This document shows, piece after piece, positions 35,443 through 47,885 of a stretch of DNA of 64,000 nt (within the stretch, counting starts at the first letter, position 1; each line of letters opens with the position of its first letter). Source of the stretch: Sclerotinia nivalis (Eukaryota > Ascomycota > Leotiomycetes > Helotiales > Sclerotiniaceae); contig JAPEIS010000017.1 of assembly GCA_029531795.1 (NCBI GenBank), positions 620,001 through 684,000 on the forward strand, given 5' to 3'. Below the pieces are notes generated by a model. The model was not told where the DNA came from. It searched no databases and worked only from the letters and a program-made list of their open reading frames with translations. The translations under genes and the position numbers were made by a program.

Positions 35443-37972
35443 ATGCCTTGCCCCCTTCCTCGGCGATATGCTCAACGTCGAGCCCTCCGTCATGATAAAT
35501 ATGGAACATCCGCCCCAATTTTGCAAAACAATAAAGAACAACCACGAACATATGAACCGCGGATTATAAGGAAGAAGAAAATGAATAAACGGCGAAGATC
35601 ATCTTCCATTACTATTGATGAATCTGGTTCTGTCTCTGATTCCGATTTCAATCAAGATTCAGGCTACAATTCTCAATCTGATCGGGGATTCGGTACTGAT
35701 GCTGAAGCTAGTTATTATCAGCAGATGATGAACGAGTTTGAAGCAGAAAGGGTTACATTATCAGATCCTAGTGATGAGACTAAAGTTATGATAGAAGCAG
35801 AGTTGGAAAGATAAAAGCAGTAAGAATACATTTTAGTAATAGATTCACAAATGATTGCTCACATTCTCCCAACAGATTTTGTAAAGTCTCAAAGATTGAT
35901 GAACCATCAACAGTTATCAAAACTTGCAAAGCAGCTATTTTCAAAGTTTACCTCTTCTAACGAATAAAGAACTTACGAATCAAAAAGAAGTCTTCTATTA
36001 TTATATATTGGAAGGTTCTTAGTATAGTATATGCACGATTAGCAGAACGTTATATGGATGAAGGTATTCTTTATGATATTCGTAATGTATATATCTATCT
36101 TTATCTTTTCCAGTTAGTAGATTATACTAATCTAATAATAATGGATCCCGCAGAACTTGACTATTAAGTTTGGACTCGACGATTCCGAAAAGGAAAAGTC
36201 GGGGCTTTTTGTCGAAGATTTATACACTCTTCAAAATGGTCATTGGGTTCGCGATACTGAGGTGTATGCTCATGAACGCCTTTGGGTACAAATATCTCCC
36301 TTTCTGAATCTTGCTGGTTGTACTGCCACTAGACCAAAAGCTCTTGTTGGGCTTTTATACGAAGATATCGAATTCCAACTATTTCCTCCTTTGATTAAAG
36401 GCCAACCACCAATTGTTGTAATGAAGCTTAATCTTAAGCAGATCAAACAATCAGATGGGAAAAAGAAACAATGAGTAGTTTTTAGCTTTGTATCTTCAAT
36501 ATATTAATTTAAAACAGAAAGATATTTGCATTTTATGAAGCTGAAGATTTAGCATATTGCAGAGTAACTTTTATATTAGCTTTAGCATTTGCTGATAATG
36601 TCTTTGAAAGCAAGTTCAACTCTCTCGAGGATATTTATACTTTGATTGTACCACCTGATACAGATCGTATCCGTTTACAATGGGACAACAAATGAGCTGA
36701 GCAGTCTGTCTTCCGGGATATGGATAGTACTGTTAATAGTATTCGCATTTCAAAGACTAAGTGTTTACAATATTCGAAACATCGATACTATCTCATCTGT
36801 CTTGGCAGAACCTACAGATATAAGAAGAGACTAGAATTCTATAATCTGTAACGAGCTTCAAGGAAAAGATTGAATGGTAGATTTTTCATATGAAATCCTC
36901 TTGATCTCTCTTTTACTTTCTATTGAGATTTCCTGTTGAATCTTAGCTGATTATTGATACAGAGTCTGTTGTACCAGAAGAACGCCAGCAGATCATAGGC
37001 CATTGGGGAGATGTTTATGAATGATATTATATGTCAGCATTTATTGATACAGATTGTCAAGCTATTTACTTTGGGTCCATACGACGAAAAGATCTAATTC
37101 GAGCTGTTGGCCGATTATCCCGTCACAAGCAAGCCTTTTTAGATTTGATAGATATACAGAAGTTTAAGATTAACCAAGATCCCGATATTCTTCAATTTAT
37201 TCAAAGACGTGAAGAATCTGTTCGGAATATCAAAGCACGTAGTTACTCTACTATTAAAGCAGTTGCGAAAACGGGATGGTATGAAAAACATCAAGGAATA
37301 CAAACTGAAATCAACAATTTGAGGAGCCAAAAGAACAAACAATTACTGGATAAGACTATCAAGGAGTTTCACAAGACTATTCATACTATCGAGGTCGATC
37401 GACAATTGCAAGGAATTCTTCCTGCCGATATCCTTACCCCTTCAACAATTGAGTACAAGCTCGAGGAGCGAACTACCATCGCTAGGATACTCTTCGAACC
37501 ACTTACAGGCCTAACAGAAGATCAGATCATTCAAAAACGGATCGAGCTTGTTCAAAACTTAATCCAACTTTGCAAACGCCAAGAATCCCCTCATCAATAT
37601 CGAGCAGCGAGGTCCAAAGGACAATCTCGAAACCATATCACCAACTCCCAAACCTCATCAGAAGACACGAATTCTAATCTTATAATAACATCTCTAACTT
37701 TTGATACAATTACAAAATCTCAAAAGCTTCCCAAGATCCCTATATTATTTTGTACCTTCTACAAATGGAATGATAATAAAGCAAAACCAAAGAAACAAGA
37801 GTACAAATACCTTCGTACTGACAATCTTAATCGATATATCAAAATTCAACACCTTCAATCTCGTACCATTGATAAGGGATTCCACTATCCTTACCAAAAA
37901 TGTTCAGCATTTTTGAGTAATGCTATACATTTCCTTAATTATACAGTACATCAACATGAATTGTCTCTTTGA
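35443..37972 (+). pseudogene. DUF3435 tyrosine-recombinase-like gene (Starship-captain family), RIP-damaged
   Basis: Exons can be joined across at least two introns (36087-36153, GTATAT...CGCAG; another at about 36875-36961). Family hallmarks appear in order: AAIFKVYLF.RIKNL, IIYWKVLSIVYAR, FGLDDSEKEKSGLFVEDL, LNLAGCTATRPKAL (box I Arg), FALADNVFES...LIVPPDTDRIR, SVFRD, ERQQIIGHWGDVYE.YYMSAFIDTDCQAIYFG (His and catalytic Tyr region), then the conserved EFHKTIHTIEVDRQLQGILP helix. Two C-terminal C2H2-type fingers have lost Cys to Tyr (CTFYKW; FHYPYQKC). In-frame stops include TAA 35958-35960, TGA 36693-36695, TAA 36849-36851 and TGA 37022-37024, so it is inactive. DUF3435 includes the recombinases that move Starship elements. 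Whether this one was a captain needs a tree. Confidence 0.85.
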
Positions 37973-39691
37973 CATTAATTTGAAGTGATAAAAACCAGCG
38001 TCAATACTTGTTTTTGTTATCAAAATTACTGTCCACCATACTCGGAATACTAAAGTGCTCGTAGATCAAGTCATGAATTATACGGTTTGTATATAGTTAT
38101 ATAGTGGTTGTAATTGGAGCAGCCAGCTTACTGCCTGCAATCTGTATATGATAGATCCATCGGCAAAATCGAAGCCTTACTGTTCTGGACTTATTGATAC
38201 TGTAACTGGCACCAGTCGGTGATGAGGCATCAAGCAAAGCTCTTTAGACGACCTTCACTTTTCTCCATTAACTTTTCTGAGTCCCTATTCTACAATGTTA
38301 CTATTTGCCGAGTATCAAAAGTAGTCTTTCCAAGTTTTTGTAAAACGAACCAGGATTGGAAACGATACACTGTGCAACCCCTAGTTTCGGTGTTCCAAAT
38401 ATGACGATTCGTCATAGATTAGGATCACATGTTTTTTTAATCACAAGACATTTTTTCTAATCATTCGCTACACGAATATCTGAGGAAGAGCTCACCTTTC
38501 TTCTTCTTTCTCTTCTTCTCCTTCTTCTTTCCTTAATTGTAGATTCCAAATAGCGAATTGAATCAGTTAAGCCAGCTCATCACACAAAAGACCTCCATCT
38601 TCCTATAATTTCCAAAGTACTGGGTATTGGTTTATTTGTAGAAATGTGATTCCCTATTGTACATCTCGCCGTACGGCTAGAATATTGCAGGCTAAAACAA
38701 AACGCATCCTATAGAAGCCGAAGCAACGAAAAACGATACTGAAGATGGAGAAGTATTGTCGGGATATTGATCATGTGATCATACAGAGGGTGTTGTATTA
38801 GTCAGCGCAGGCGCTGGCTCCTATCTATAAATGTACATAGCTTGCCATAGATAATAAAGACAAGAACGATTACAACCATAATAGACTAAAGTACTTTACA
38901 CTTATCAACCAAGTTGATACCAACAAGTATAATTGATATAGAAAGGAAATCCATAATGTACTTCCGTAAATGGCTCTGAAAGTGATCGAAGTAATAAGCC
39001 TTCAGATCTGGGGGTTATTTCAAAACCATATCATTTTTATAATCATCAAGGGTGAAATCCGGGGGGAAGGGTATATATAATATTAAGTTAGAAGTGAAAT
39101 GAGAACTGCTATCTTTCTCTTTGTGCTTTAAAACCCTTGATTCTAATAACGTATTGGTCCGAAGCCGTGTCAACCAAAAGAATTCTTTACCTTTCTTCAT
39201 ATAGAACTGCCACATGATGGGGTTAGAATATGCTGGAATCGAGGTGGTACATAGAAAGTATATATAATTACAGACTTCTCCCAACTTCTCTATTGAACAG
39301 GGAGAAAACAAAAGTTTATTATATCAAAGCTAAATATAATATAGTAGCTGATTACACCGAAACTCATTATCACCTAAAATCACCATGCTCAAGTTTGAGA
39401 AAGATAAATATTCTCAAAGGAAACTCACCCTTAATTATAATTTTTCCATAAGCAGATATACTAGATAATCAATAGTCAAAAGATAGTCAAAGAATAATTC
39501 ATATTTCTCCATCTACATTTCTGTTGAGAGACAAGATTGTACAAGGTAAATGCATATAATATCTATATGAAAGATTCTTATTCCTCGATATTCGATATAA
39601 GAATTGGATCCTTCTGTTAGCCGTTTCTATATCAGCTAATCAGTCTTTCTTGATGCTTTCTAATTACCTCAACAACTAACTTTTGCTTCTC
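37973..39691. other. Spacer between the DUF3435 relic and the NLR relic
   Basis: About 1.7 kb with no supported gene; frames are below 100 codons and motif-free. It contains a CT-rich tract (38500-38540) and a TGATCATGTGATCA-type palindrome near 38770. Confidence 0.4.
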
Positions 39692-42600
39692 CTAAAGTGC
39701 TATCATTAAAAGTGTTTTGCCATCATTGTCTGGTATAAACAGATCAGCTTTGCACTTCAATAGATATTCAACAATTCCCACATAGCCTTTATGTGCAGCC
39801 AGCCAAAGTGGGGTTCGACCATTTTGATCCTTGAAATTTAATTCACTACTGCTTCTCTCAATTAAGAGAGAAACTATTTCAAGATCCCCTCGAGTTGCCG
39901 ATGTATGTAAAGCATAAATGTGATCACCCCCAGGAACATCTGTTTTCATACCATTGTCGAGTGCTGAGATGATTACAGTTTTGTTGCCGGAATTAACATT
40001 ATTATGAAAATCTTTTATCTCCTGTGTACGATCAAGAAGAAACTGTACTTTGATCGAAATATTTTGTATCTGGAAAGGATCGATAGGCAAGAAATTTGGA
40101 TGAAGATGAAGCTTTATTTCAACTGCAAGTAATAACTCCATGATAGATTGATGACCTCTTAATGCCGCAGCTTGAAGAGCATTGCCGTATTTTCCGCCTT
40201 GAGCATTAATATTGGCCTTGCGATCAAGAAGTAATTGTACAATGGATCGATGACCTCTTGATGCTGCAGCTTGAAGAGCATTGTTGTATTCTCCGCCTTG
40301 AGTATTAACATCGGCTTTGCGATCAAGAAGTAGTTGCACAATGGATCGATGACCTCTTGATACTGCAGCTTGAAGAGCATTGCTGTATTCTCCGCCTTGA
40401 GCATTAACATCGGCTCCGCGATCAAGAAGTAGTTGCACAATAGATTGATGACCTCTTGATGCTGCAGCTTGAAGAGCATTACCGTATTCTCCACCTTGAG
40501 TATTAACATCAACCTTGCAATCAAGAAGTAGTTGCACAATAGATTGATGACCTTCTGATGCTGCAGCTTGAAGAGCATTGCCACATACTCCGCCTTGAGC
40601 GTTAACATCGGCCTCGCAATCAAGAAGTAATTGCACAATAGATTGATAACCTTTCCATACTGCAGCTTGAAGAGCATTGCTGTATTCTCCACCTTGAGCA
40701 TTAATATTGGCCTTGCGATCAAGAAGTAGTTGCACAATAGATTGATGACCTTTTGATACTACAGCTTGAAGAGCATTACCGTATTCTCCGCCTTGAGCAT
40801 TAACATCGGCCTTACGATCAAGAAGTAGTTGCACAATAGATTCATAACCATAATATGCTGCAGCTTGAAGAGCATTGCCGTATTCTCCGCCTTGAGCATT
40901 AATATCGGCCTTGTGATCTAGTAACATTTGTACTACAGCTCTACTCCCTTTGAAAGCAGCTCTATATAAGGCATTGCCAGTATAACCAGTTTGTTTGTTA
41001 ACATTTGCACCTTTTGCAAGTAGCATCTTGACCACTTCCTGATGTCTGTTGGCTGTTGCTTGCTCGAGTATTGTATATTTGCTATTGTTCTCTTCATCAA
41101 CCAATGCCCCTGCAGCAAGTAAAGCTTTGATAATTTGTATATGATCCCAACGAGATACATAATGAAGTGCTCGATTTCCATCGTTATCCATCAACTCCAG
41201 TTTATAGCCTACTTTTAGCAAACCATTCACAACACTCAAAAGATTAGCACCAGAGGTAATATGAAGCAGAATAGATTTGTATTCAGGTCGCCGTCCAAAT
41301 ATGTTATATGGATCGATGATTTTATAAAGCCAGATCCAATTTCTAAGAGCATATAAATGGTATTGAATGAATTGTAGAAGATAATCCTGTAAGACTCCTT
41401 GTATCTCGGCCTTTTCAGTGTGTAAATATCAGGATCTGACGGTATAATCCACAAATGGAAACTGTGTCTGGATAGCTTTTTTATCAGGCTTTTTCGAATC
41501 GTCAGGTCTGATTATTCCTATATAATTCGCACAAATAACTGATAAATAATTATGACCTTGTCCGATAGGATTACAACGAATCATTGTATCCAGGAAGTCA
41601 AGGCCATCTTGAAACAGAAAGTCATTGACAGATTGGTGGATAAACTGGACGATCTCTTGTTTCTCGTGCTGTTTGAACTTTACAAGACTACCAGAGAGGC
41701 TTACAACTCGTTTCTTCATTGTATTATGAGTCGGCAATTCCAATTCTTCGAGTTCTGCGTCGAATTTATCTGTGTCTGGTAGATTCATAGCGAAGCATAT
41801 CTCTACTATAGTCAAAGGACGTTCAGCGAGACATACTTATCGTATAAAGCGTAAAGTTTGCTGGTAATCTTCTTTCTCGATGACTTGCTCCAAGATATGT
41901 TTATAAACATCTCCTAGCTGCTTTGGAACCTTTGCTAACATTTGTCTTATCTCTCTGGGCGATATACCATTATTGTAATATTGAACCATCATGTTAACTA
42001 CAAGAGCTGTCCATTGAAACACTCCTTGAGCTCCTTTGATTATAGTATCTTACCATTCCATCAAATATTGGTTTTCAGTTTCAGCTGGGGAAAGTCTCTT
42101 TTCAAGTTCGTCACGAATATAGATCGAGATATCTTCATGGTTTTCCTTCTCAACCCAGATCTCCCATCTCTGACTCTTTGTTATTACCGGAAAGTGGCGA
42201 CACGAAAAGCATATAGTGGAACGAAGCTTTTTGGAACATAACATATCGTTTATCTTGTGAAACTCCTTCACAATATGGTAGCTTGTATCCCGATCGTCCA
42301 TACCATCGTCAGCTTCATCTAATGCATCAACAAATATATTAACCGATTGTGTTGTTGCAGTATCCTCAACAGCGGATATGAAAAAGTCATAGATTTCATT
42401 TATATACCAGTCCCAATCCTTTCCGGGTTCACCTTGGCTATAAAGTTTCTCTTCGAACGAACACTGAAATGCAGCTCCAGTAGCTGATACACACAATAGC
42501 AATTGGTATAAAAGGGATCGAAACATACCAAATCGGCTTTTTTGTAACATAATACCGCAGCCATACAGAAAGAATGAAAATTGAATCGATTTCTAATAAT

Positions 42601-44756
42601 GGGCTTGCTTCTCGAAGTCGCAAAAGAGGAATTCCATCAATGTCGATTTCCCTGATCCTGGTTTTCCCTTGATCCAAAGAATCCCAGAGCCTTCCTTCAG
42701 CCAAATAATGTAAAATAGATGACGAGTAATCCAATCGCATATATTTGCATGAACGCGTTTAGTATCGCAACGTCGATGACCCATTCCAGAGTAAGCCAAA
42801 GATCGAAGGCAGCGTTTGAAAGCATCAGGAAAGCTATTCTCTGGAATTATAACACAATATCAGCCAGATCCTTTCTCTCTCTCAGAGACAAGTATGTTTA
42901 TATAATCCGTTTATGATAAGGCAATATCGAAAATTTTCTACAAATATTGTAAACTGACCTCCTGAATTTGCATGATTGAAATAGACATCTCCTTCAATTA
43001 CAGTTCCCAGAAGCTGTAGTCCCCCCCGACTAGTATAATAGCCGCTGATATCATTCTTCTGTCGCTTTGTCCTTTCTGCCATCATCAATGATTTAAATAG
43101 TGGGGCGCAATAGGTGTATAATTAAATGATTAATTGGGGCCCGTTAATTGCTGTTGTTAACTTTATTCGAGTTCAGATGAACCCATTTGCGTCGTGTGGA
43201 GCCGCAACTAAGGAACTAAACTGTATATAGCGTCTTACTATCAATCCCTGTCCAGCTGAACATATCACGTGCATATCAAGTATATCACATAAGTTAGTTT
43301 ACTATCTATTAGCCTAAGAATTTGACAGCAATGATGTAGTAGTTATCTGGATATAAAAATCAAAGGCTACAGAAACAATGCTTTCTGTTTTATCGATTCC
43401 ATAATGACTATCTAAAGATTCATTATTCCGCCCTCTGAATTGAAACTGCCACCAATAAACTGCTTTCCACCCTTAGTAGAAAAACGGTTTGAAAAATTGT
43501 TGATTTGCTTTTCCTCTTCCCTTTTCCTTTTCCTTTTCCTTTCCCCTCTAACTTCATTTTCTTTCAAAGTTGAAGGCTGATCTATTGACAAACTATTAGA
43601 ACGATTTTAATCAAGTAACAAATTAACACATAGTAACCCTCGAGTATCATACCATTCTTGCGTTTAGCTAGTACTTCGTCTGCATTATCGCAAAGATCAA
43701 TGATTACCTCAGAAAGCTATCTCCAATTTCCATCCTCGGGATCGGAAAATTTATTAAACTGATAATGATCGAACAGCAAGCCGTAGCTTTCATAACCATC
43801 TAGGATAGCCGACTTCTCATCGACAATAAAATCCTTATAATCATCTCCGAACATTTTTGATACTTTCGAGCTTTTTTGCTCAAAAAAACAATATACCGGA
43901 ATATTTTTTTCTCGAGTTATTGTTGAAAAGCTATACACTGTATCTAATACCATCTCATTATCGATTCGTAACACGATTAATGAGGCTGCTTCCCCAGCAA
44001 CGCCAGCACGGAGAATTCTTTGTAATAGTTCGCCTAAGGTAACGTTATCAATACCTCTATGCAATGTCCCAAATAATACCACTCCTATTATACCATCGAG
44101 TATTTTGGACATTTGAGGTTGAATCAAAGCCTTCATCTAAAGTTAATGATACTTGTAGTAATGAAAAATTAATAAGTAAATAATCAAATAAGTTTAGATT
44201 CTACGAATTGAAATACCTTTTCAATAACAAGATCGCCAAAACAATGCCCGATAAAGATTAATGGCCGTGAAGAGCAACCCTAGAAATTGTTAGCGTACAA
44301 CACTTATTAGCGTTGGATATATCGATTTATTTACTTTTCGTTGTCGCAAAATCTTTCGTCTCAAATCATCCGCAACATAATCAAGACGAACTTTGATAGC
44401 ATTATCGTTATACCAATTGCTATCATAATTGAATGTCATTATTCGGGCATTCGTAATATCAGCTGGGAGCATTTTTGGATTGCTCAGCCAATTGATGCGG
44501 TCCTCGAACTTATTCGCCCGAGTAGGAGGGGCTGTGGTGCTTAGTTCTGTATAACGATCGAGATGTTCCTATAGTTTCGGCGCCTTGGTCCAGATCGTCG
44601 ATGGTGTAGCCCCAAGTCCATGAACAGCCACTATACTTTATGAAAAGTCAGTATTCGAAAGACAAGATATATCAGAAATGCATACTCAACGACAGGCCTC
44701 TCACAATCAATAAGTATATGAATGCCCAAATCTGTTGGATCAATCTATCTTGGCAT
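39692..44756 (-). pseudogene. Fungal NLR: alpha/beta-hydrolase, NACHT, ankyrin repeats; seven nonsense codons
   Basis: From the ATG at 44756 the pieces are as follows. First comes an N-terminal hydrolase-type domain (VAVHGLGATPSTIWTK, then LPADITNARIMTFNYDS, nucleophile-elbow-like FIGHCFGDLVIEK, then GVVLFGTLHRG). Then come a linker, a NACHT domain (ILWIKGKPGSGKST Walker A near 42650; VNIFVDALDEAD Walker B near 42320) and a helical region. At least 12 ankyrin repeats end at 39692, seven of them almost identical 33-residue units (40170-40930). Introns with GTATGC, GTAAAT and GTATTT donors join the hydrolase pieces. Nonsense codons lie at 44747, 44571, 43719, 42595, 42052, 41839 and 41431 (first base); each is CAG, CAA or CGA with C changed to T. 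Such NLRs act in heterokaryon incompatibility and immunity-like responses. The gene is dead but structurally complete. Confidence 0.85.
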
Positions 44757-45118
44757 CTTTAAAGTCTCCATTCTTGCTTTGCCTTGTACTTTTCGCCTTT
44801 AGCTTGTAGTTTTTTAACTAGCCAAATATGACTTGAGGCAAATGATAATAAGCAATGATAAAGAGATTGATATATCTTGGAAGAACAATCGATTATATGC
44901 CCCAAGAATCCTATCGAAAATAGATTTTCAAAAAATAAGAACACAGCTATATTAAAACTGTATTCCACATATTGCTGCTCATTTAATTGATACAATTGGA
45001 TATGGATTATACAGGCTGATACACTTTGGATAGACAATAATATCGAAGCAAACACAATGTACATATACACTTGGTACATATACGAAACCCATTTTCAGCA
45101 TGAATTTGGTATATTTAA

Positions 45119-46147
45119 ATTGATTACTACCTCCTCAAATACTCCTGGCACATTCTTCTATACCGTGAATGTTGTACTGATCTCAACTACAATAACAAGA
45201 TAACCAACAGTATAAATATTAGTTTAACATCGTTCAAATACCCGTTCGAGAAAGAGCATGAATTGCATAATGGACTACGCAGTCCAGATGAAGCTCAGCG
45301 ATTACCTGGCTATCCCCAAATTTTACTTCAAGATACAACAGAACTAGCAACCTTTATATCCAGAGATCTCTGCACACCAATACTAGAGAAAATTTCCCCT
45401 CGTTTATGGTGGATGTCTACACAATCAAGCGCGCATATTGGGCCTCTTCATCATCAAGCGGTTAAATTGCGCAATATTTTCATCTCAGAGAATCCAGAAC
45501 TTCATCTGATTTGGTATTATGATAGAATCTTCATCAAACCTATACCAAGATATTTATTATCGTTTGACTTCTGGAATATATATCTCATATCACCAACTTC
45601 GCCCTTGGGCTCAGAGAGAGAGATCATCAAACGCTCAGCACTTGGGTTTCTACGCATATATCGACATCTCATATACTATGAATCTGATTTCAATATTGCT
45701 ATAGAGAAGAGGCTTTTACCGGAAACAACAACATGGGAATCATTCTCTAAACTTGCTTTCAATCTCCGTGGGATCGATGATGCTGATGTAACAGGGCGTT
45801 ATACATTTGGGGAGATTCGCCTTTCAAGATTGAATTTTTATATTAAGATTATCCTTGAAAAAAGCACTTTTCATAAAGTTTATAGCCAATATGGAGCTTA
45901 TTTTGGACGGTTTTATAGTCCTATTTTGTTCATTCTTGGAATAGCATCAATTGTTTTGAATACTTTGCAATTGGAAATGGCTGTAGAATCGCTTGAAAGT
46001 ACTCTATGGCAAAGCATTCGGGACATAAGTCGATACACTAGTATTCTAGCAACAGTTATACTTTGTGGTATTGCATCGGTGTTATTTTTAATACTTGTTT
46101 TCCGGATAGCAACAAAATGGTATCATGCTTGTCGTGATCGGAGATAG
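45119..46147 (+). CDS. Conserved fungal two-TM membrane protein, unknown function
   Basis: The frame is open from 45119 to the stop at 46145-46147. I see no ATG in it upstream of HNGLRSPDEAQRLPGYPQ, so the start or a first exon is unresolved; the conserved part begins at about 45260. Residues around PRLWWMSTQSSAHIGPLHHQAVK, LHLIWYYDRIFIKPIPRYLL, ALGFLRTY-like ALGFLRIYRHLI and GRYTFGEIRLSRLNFY match a widespread ascomycete family I recall only as uncharacterised. Two membrane segments close the protein: SPILFILGIASIVLNTLQL and SILATVILCGIASVLFLILVF. It is intact, unlike its neighbours, and lies head to head with the NLR relic about 0.4-0.5 kb away. Confidence 0.7.
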   Translation: MDYYLLKYSWHILLYRECCTDLNYNNKITNSINISLTSFKYPFEKEHELHNGLRSPDEAQRLPGYPQILLQDTTELATFISRDLCTPILEKISPRLWWMSTQSSAHIGPLHHQAVKLRNIFISENPELHLIWYYDRIFIKPIPRYLLSFDFWNIYLISPTSPLGSEREIIKRSALGFLRIYRHLIYYESDFNIAIEKRLLPETTTWESFSKLAFNLRGIDDADVTGRYTFGEIRLSRLNFYIKIILEKSTFHKVYSQYGAYFGRFYSPILFILGIASIVLNTLQLEMAVESLESTLWQSIRDISRYTSILATVILCGIASVLFLILVFRIATKWYHACRDRR

Positions 46148-46796
46148 CAAAGACGAAGACTTGATCATGTTCTTTAAACATTTTCGATGCCGACCAGAGG
46201 GAGATGATTGAGACAGAAGGAAGATCATCACCTTTATTGAGGTCATAAAATATATACACTCTAGAGTTACATACACAGCTTTAGTCTTTTCAGAAAACAA
46301 AACCTCAGATTAATTTCATATAGTTACTTTGCTTCCGTCAAACCAATCAGAAAAGATCCGAAAATAGTTAACTCATATTGCTGAGTATGTCTTTTAATCA
46401 GTTTTTATAATAGCCTATATCTAAGTACGGCGGTTTGAGCGGCGGAATTCTGCGGAATTCGTCGCAGTTTTATGCAGTCTCGACCGTTGGCTAAGCCGCT
46501 CGGCCCTTACACACCCACGCTCTCTTACAACCCCAGGAAACTGCGGTCCATCAATCTCATTGATGCAAAGGTGGTGATCAAAAATGAGCACTTTTTCTCG
46601 CGGCGCCATTAACCACCAACACAATATTCTCTCTCTTCATCCTTATTATTAAAGTTCTTTTATCTTAACAATAATAAAAAAGAAGTATGTGTTAAAAGTA
46701 GTCAAGTCAGGTGATTACATTATAGTCTAATCAGACCTAGCGCAAGAGGCTTCGCATCACAATATAATCGTAGAATTAGTATATCCTCAATCTACA
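46148..46796. other. Spacer with a GC-rich inverted-word segment
   Basis: No gene supported. Around 46430-46620 the sequence is GC-rich (GCGGCGGAATTCTGCGG with GAATTC repeated, GCCGCTCGGCC) compared with its flanks and could be a small insertion or transposon end. Confidence 0.35.
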
Positions 46797-47129
46797 TGTT
46801 ACGGGAGCTGCCTCTAGGGTCATGTGGAAGTGTCTAGAGATCTCTCGAGGTGGTTTAGACTAGACTTCAAGTAGGAATTCAATAAGGTTGTAATTGGTTG
46901 CAATTCTCGTAAGTATAGTAATAAAACTAATGATTGTCTTGAGCACGAAGCTTTATATACAAAGGAAATCCCATTCTCTATATAGACCTTCTTGCTCAGT
47001 GGATTCAGTATGGCTCAGTACTGATCCAACTGATTCCTCCTGGCTCAGTGTCTTCTTTATCAAGGCAGACTGAGCCAGTCAAGTGATTTAATGATTAAGC
47101 CCTGTACTTATGTTACGTCGCTTGTAACA
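46797..47129. mobile_element. Probable solo LTR (TGTTAC...GTAACA)
   Basis: The 333-bp segment begins TGTTACGGGAGCTGCC and ends CGCTTGTAACA, giving 6-bp inverted termini of TG...CA type. Inside is a TATA-like GCTTTATATAC near 46950 preceded by TGAGCACGAA, as in an LTR U3 region. CTGAGCC and CTCAGT words recur at 46995-47080. The flanking pentamers, CTACA and TTAAT, do not match, so either the target-site duplication has mutated or the LTR formed by ectopic recombination. No internal copia-type region is attached. Confidence 0.5.
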
Positions 47130-47885
47130 TTAATACTGTTAAGTGGATGTTAATTATAGAGTTATAATTTATTCTGAGTATAAAGCTTATAAAATGAGTA
47201 GATGTATCTTGTTTATATAGGCTTTTGTATTCCTTCCTCGAATTCAATCGGTTAACTAGATACCGGTGATTCGTGTGATTAGCCCTTTAGTGATATCTAT
47301 ATGTCAGTAACCATATACTTTCTGTAAAATCTCAATGTTATTTCTACTTGGATTTGTGATATGATTGCCTCCATTTCATCTACAATACTTGAAATTGAAT
47401 TCCAATTGGATATAGCTCTAAATATATTGAAGTTGAAGCACTAGACCGTTTCTAGTCATTAATCGAGCCGTATATATCTATTTTGGAATATAGCCTCCGC
47501 GAAATCAAAAAATTCATTGCTAGATGCCAGTATAATAATCAGAGTATTCTTTTCACTTTGCTCTTTTTCTCACCAAGGCTGCCTGTATATATACATTTAG
47601 AAACTTAATTGATAACAAGAAAGGTGGTTTACTTCAAAACGTTGAAAAAAAATCTCTTTTATTTGATCTATCCTTATAAACTCAGGTGAAAGTTTAATAG
47701 TCTGTTGGTAAATTCGAAAGAGTTTTCTTTTTTCAGTCTGTGATATTTCATTTGTCGTTAAGAGTGTTGTATCGGTGGCTGCGATTGAAACGTGTTGTTC
47801 AATGGAAGAATTGAGCTGAGCTTTAGTTTGGATGAATTTGTGGTTGTTCATTAATGTGATTGAAAGGTTATTACCACAAGTGGTG
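47130..47885. other. Region beyond the P-loop gene; possible C-terminal remnant
   Basis: The frame of the P-loop gene stops at 47886-47888. A second minus-strand frame, 47962-47597, overlaps it in another register (NIHTFLPKND...QRFEVNHLSCYQ); it might be a shifted C-terminus or chance. Nothing else is recognisable. Confidence 0.35.

Noticed and set aside
40159..40737. 192-codon frame in the ankyrin region
   Set aside because: Alternate register of the tandem ankyrin repeats, open because the repeat unit lacks a stop in that register.
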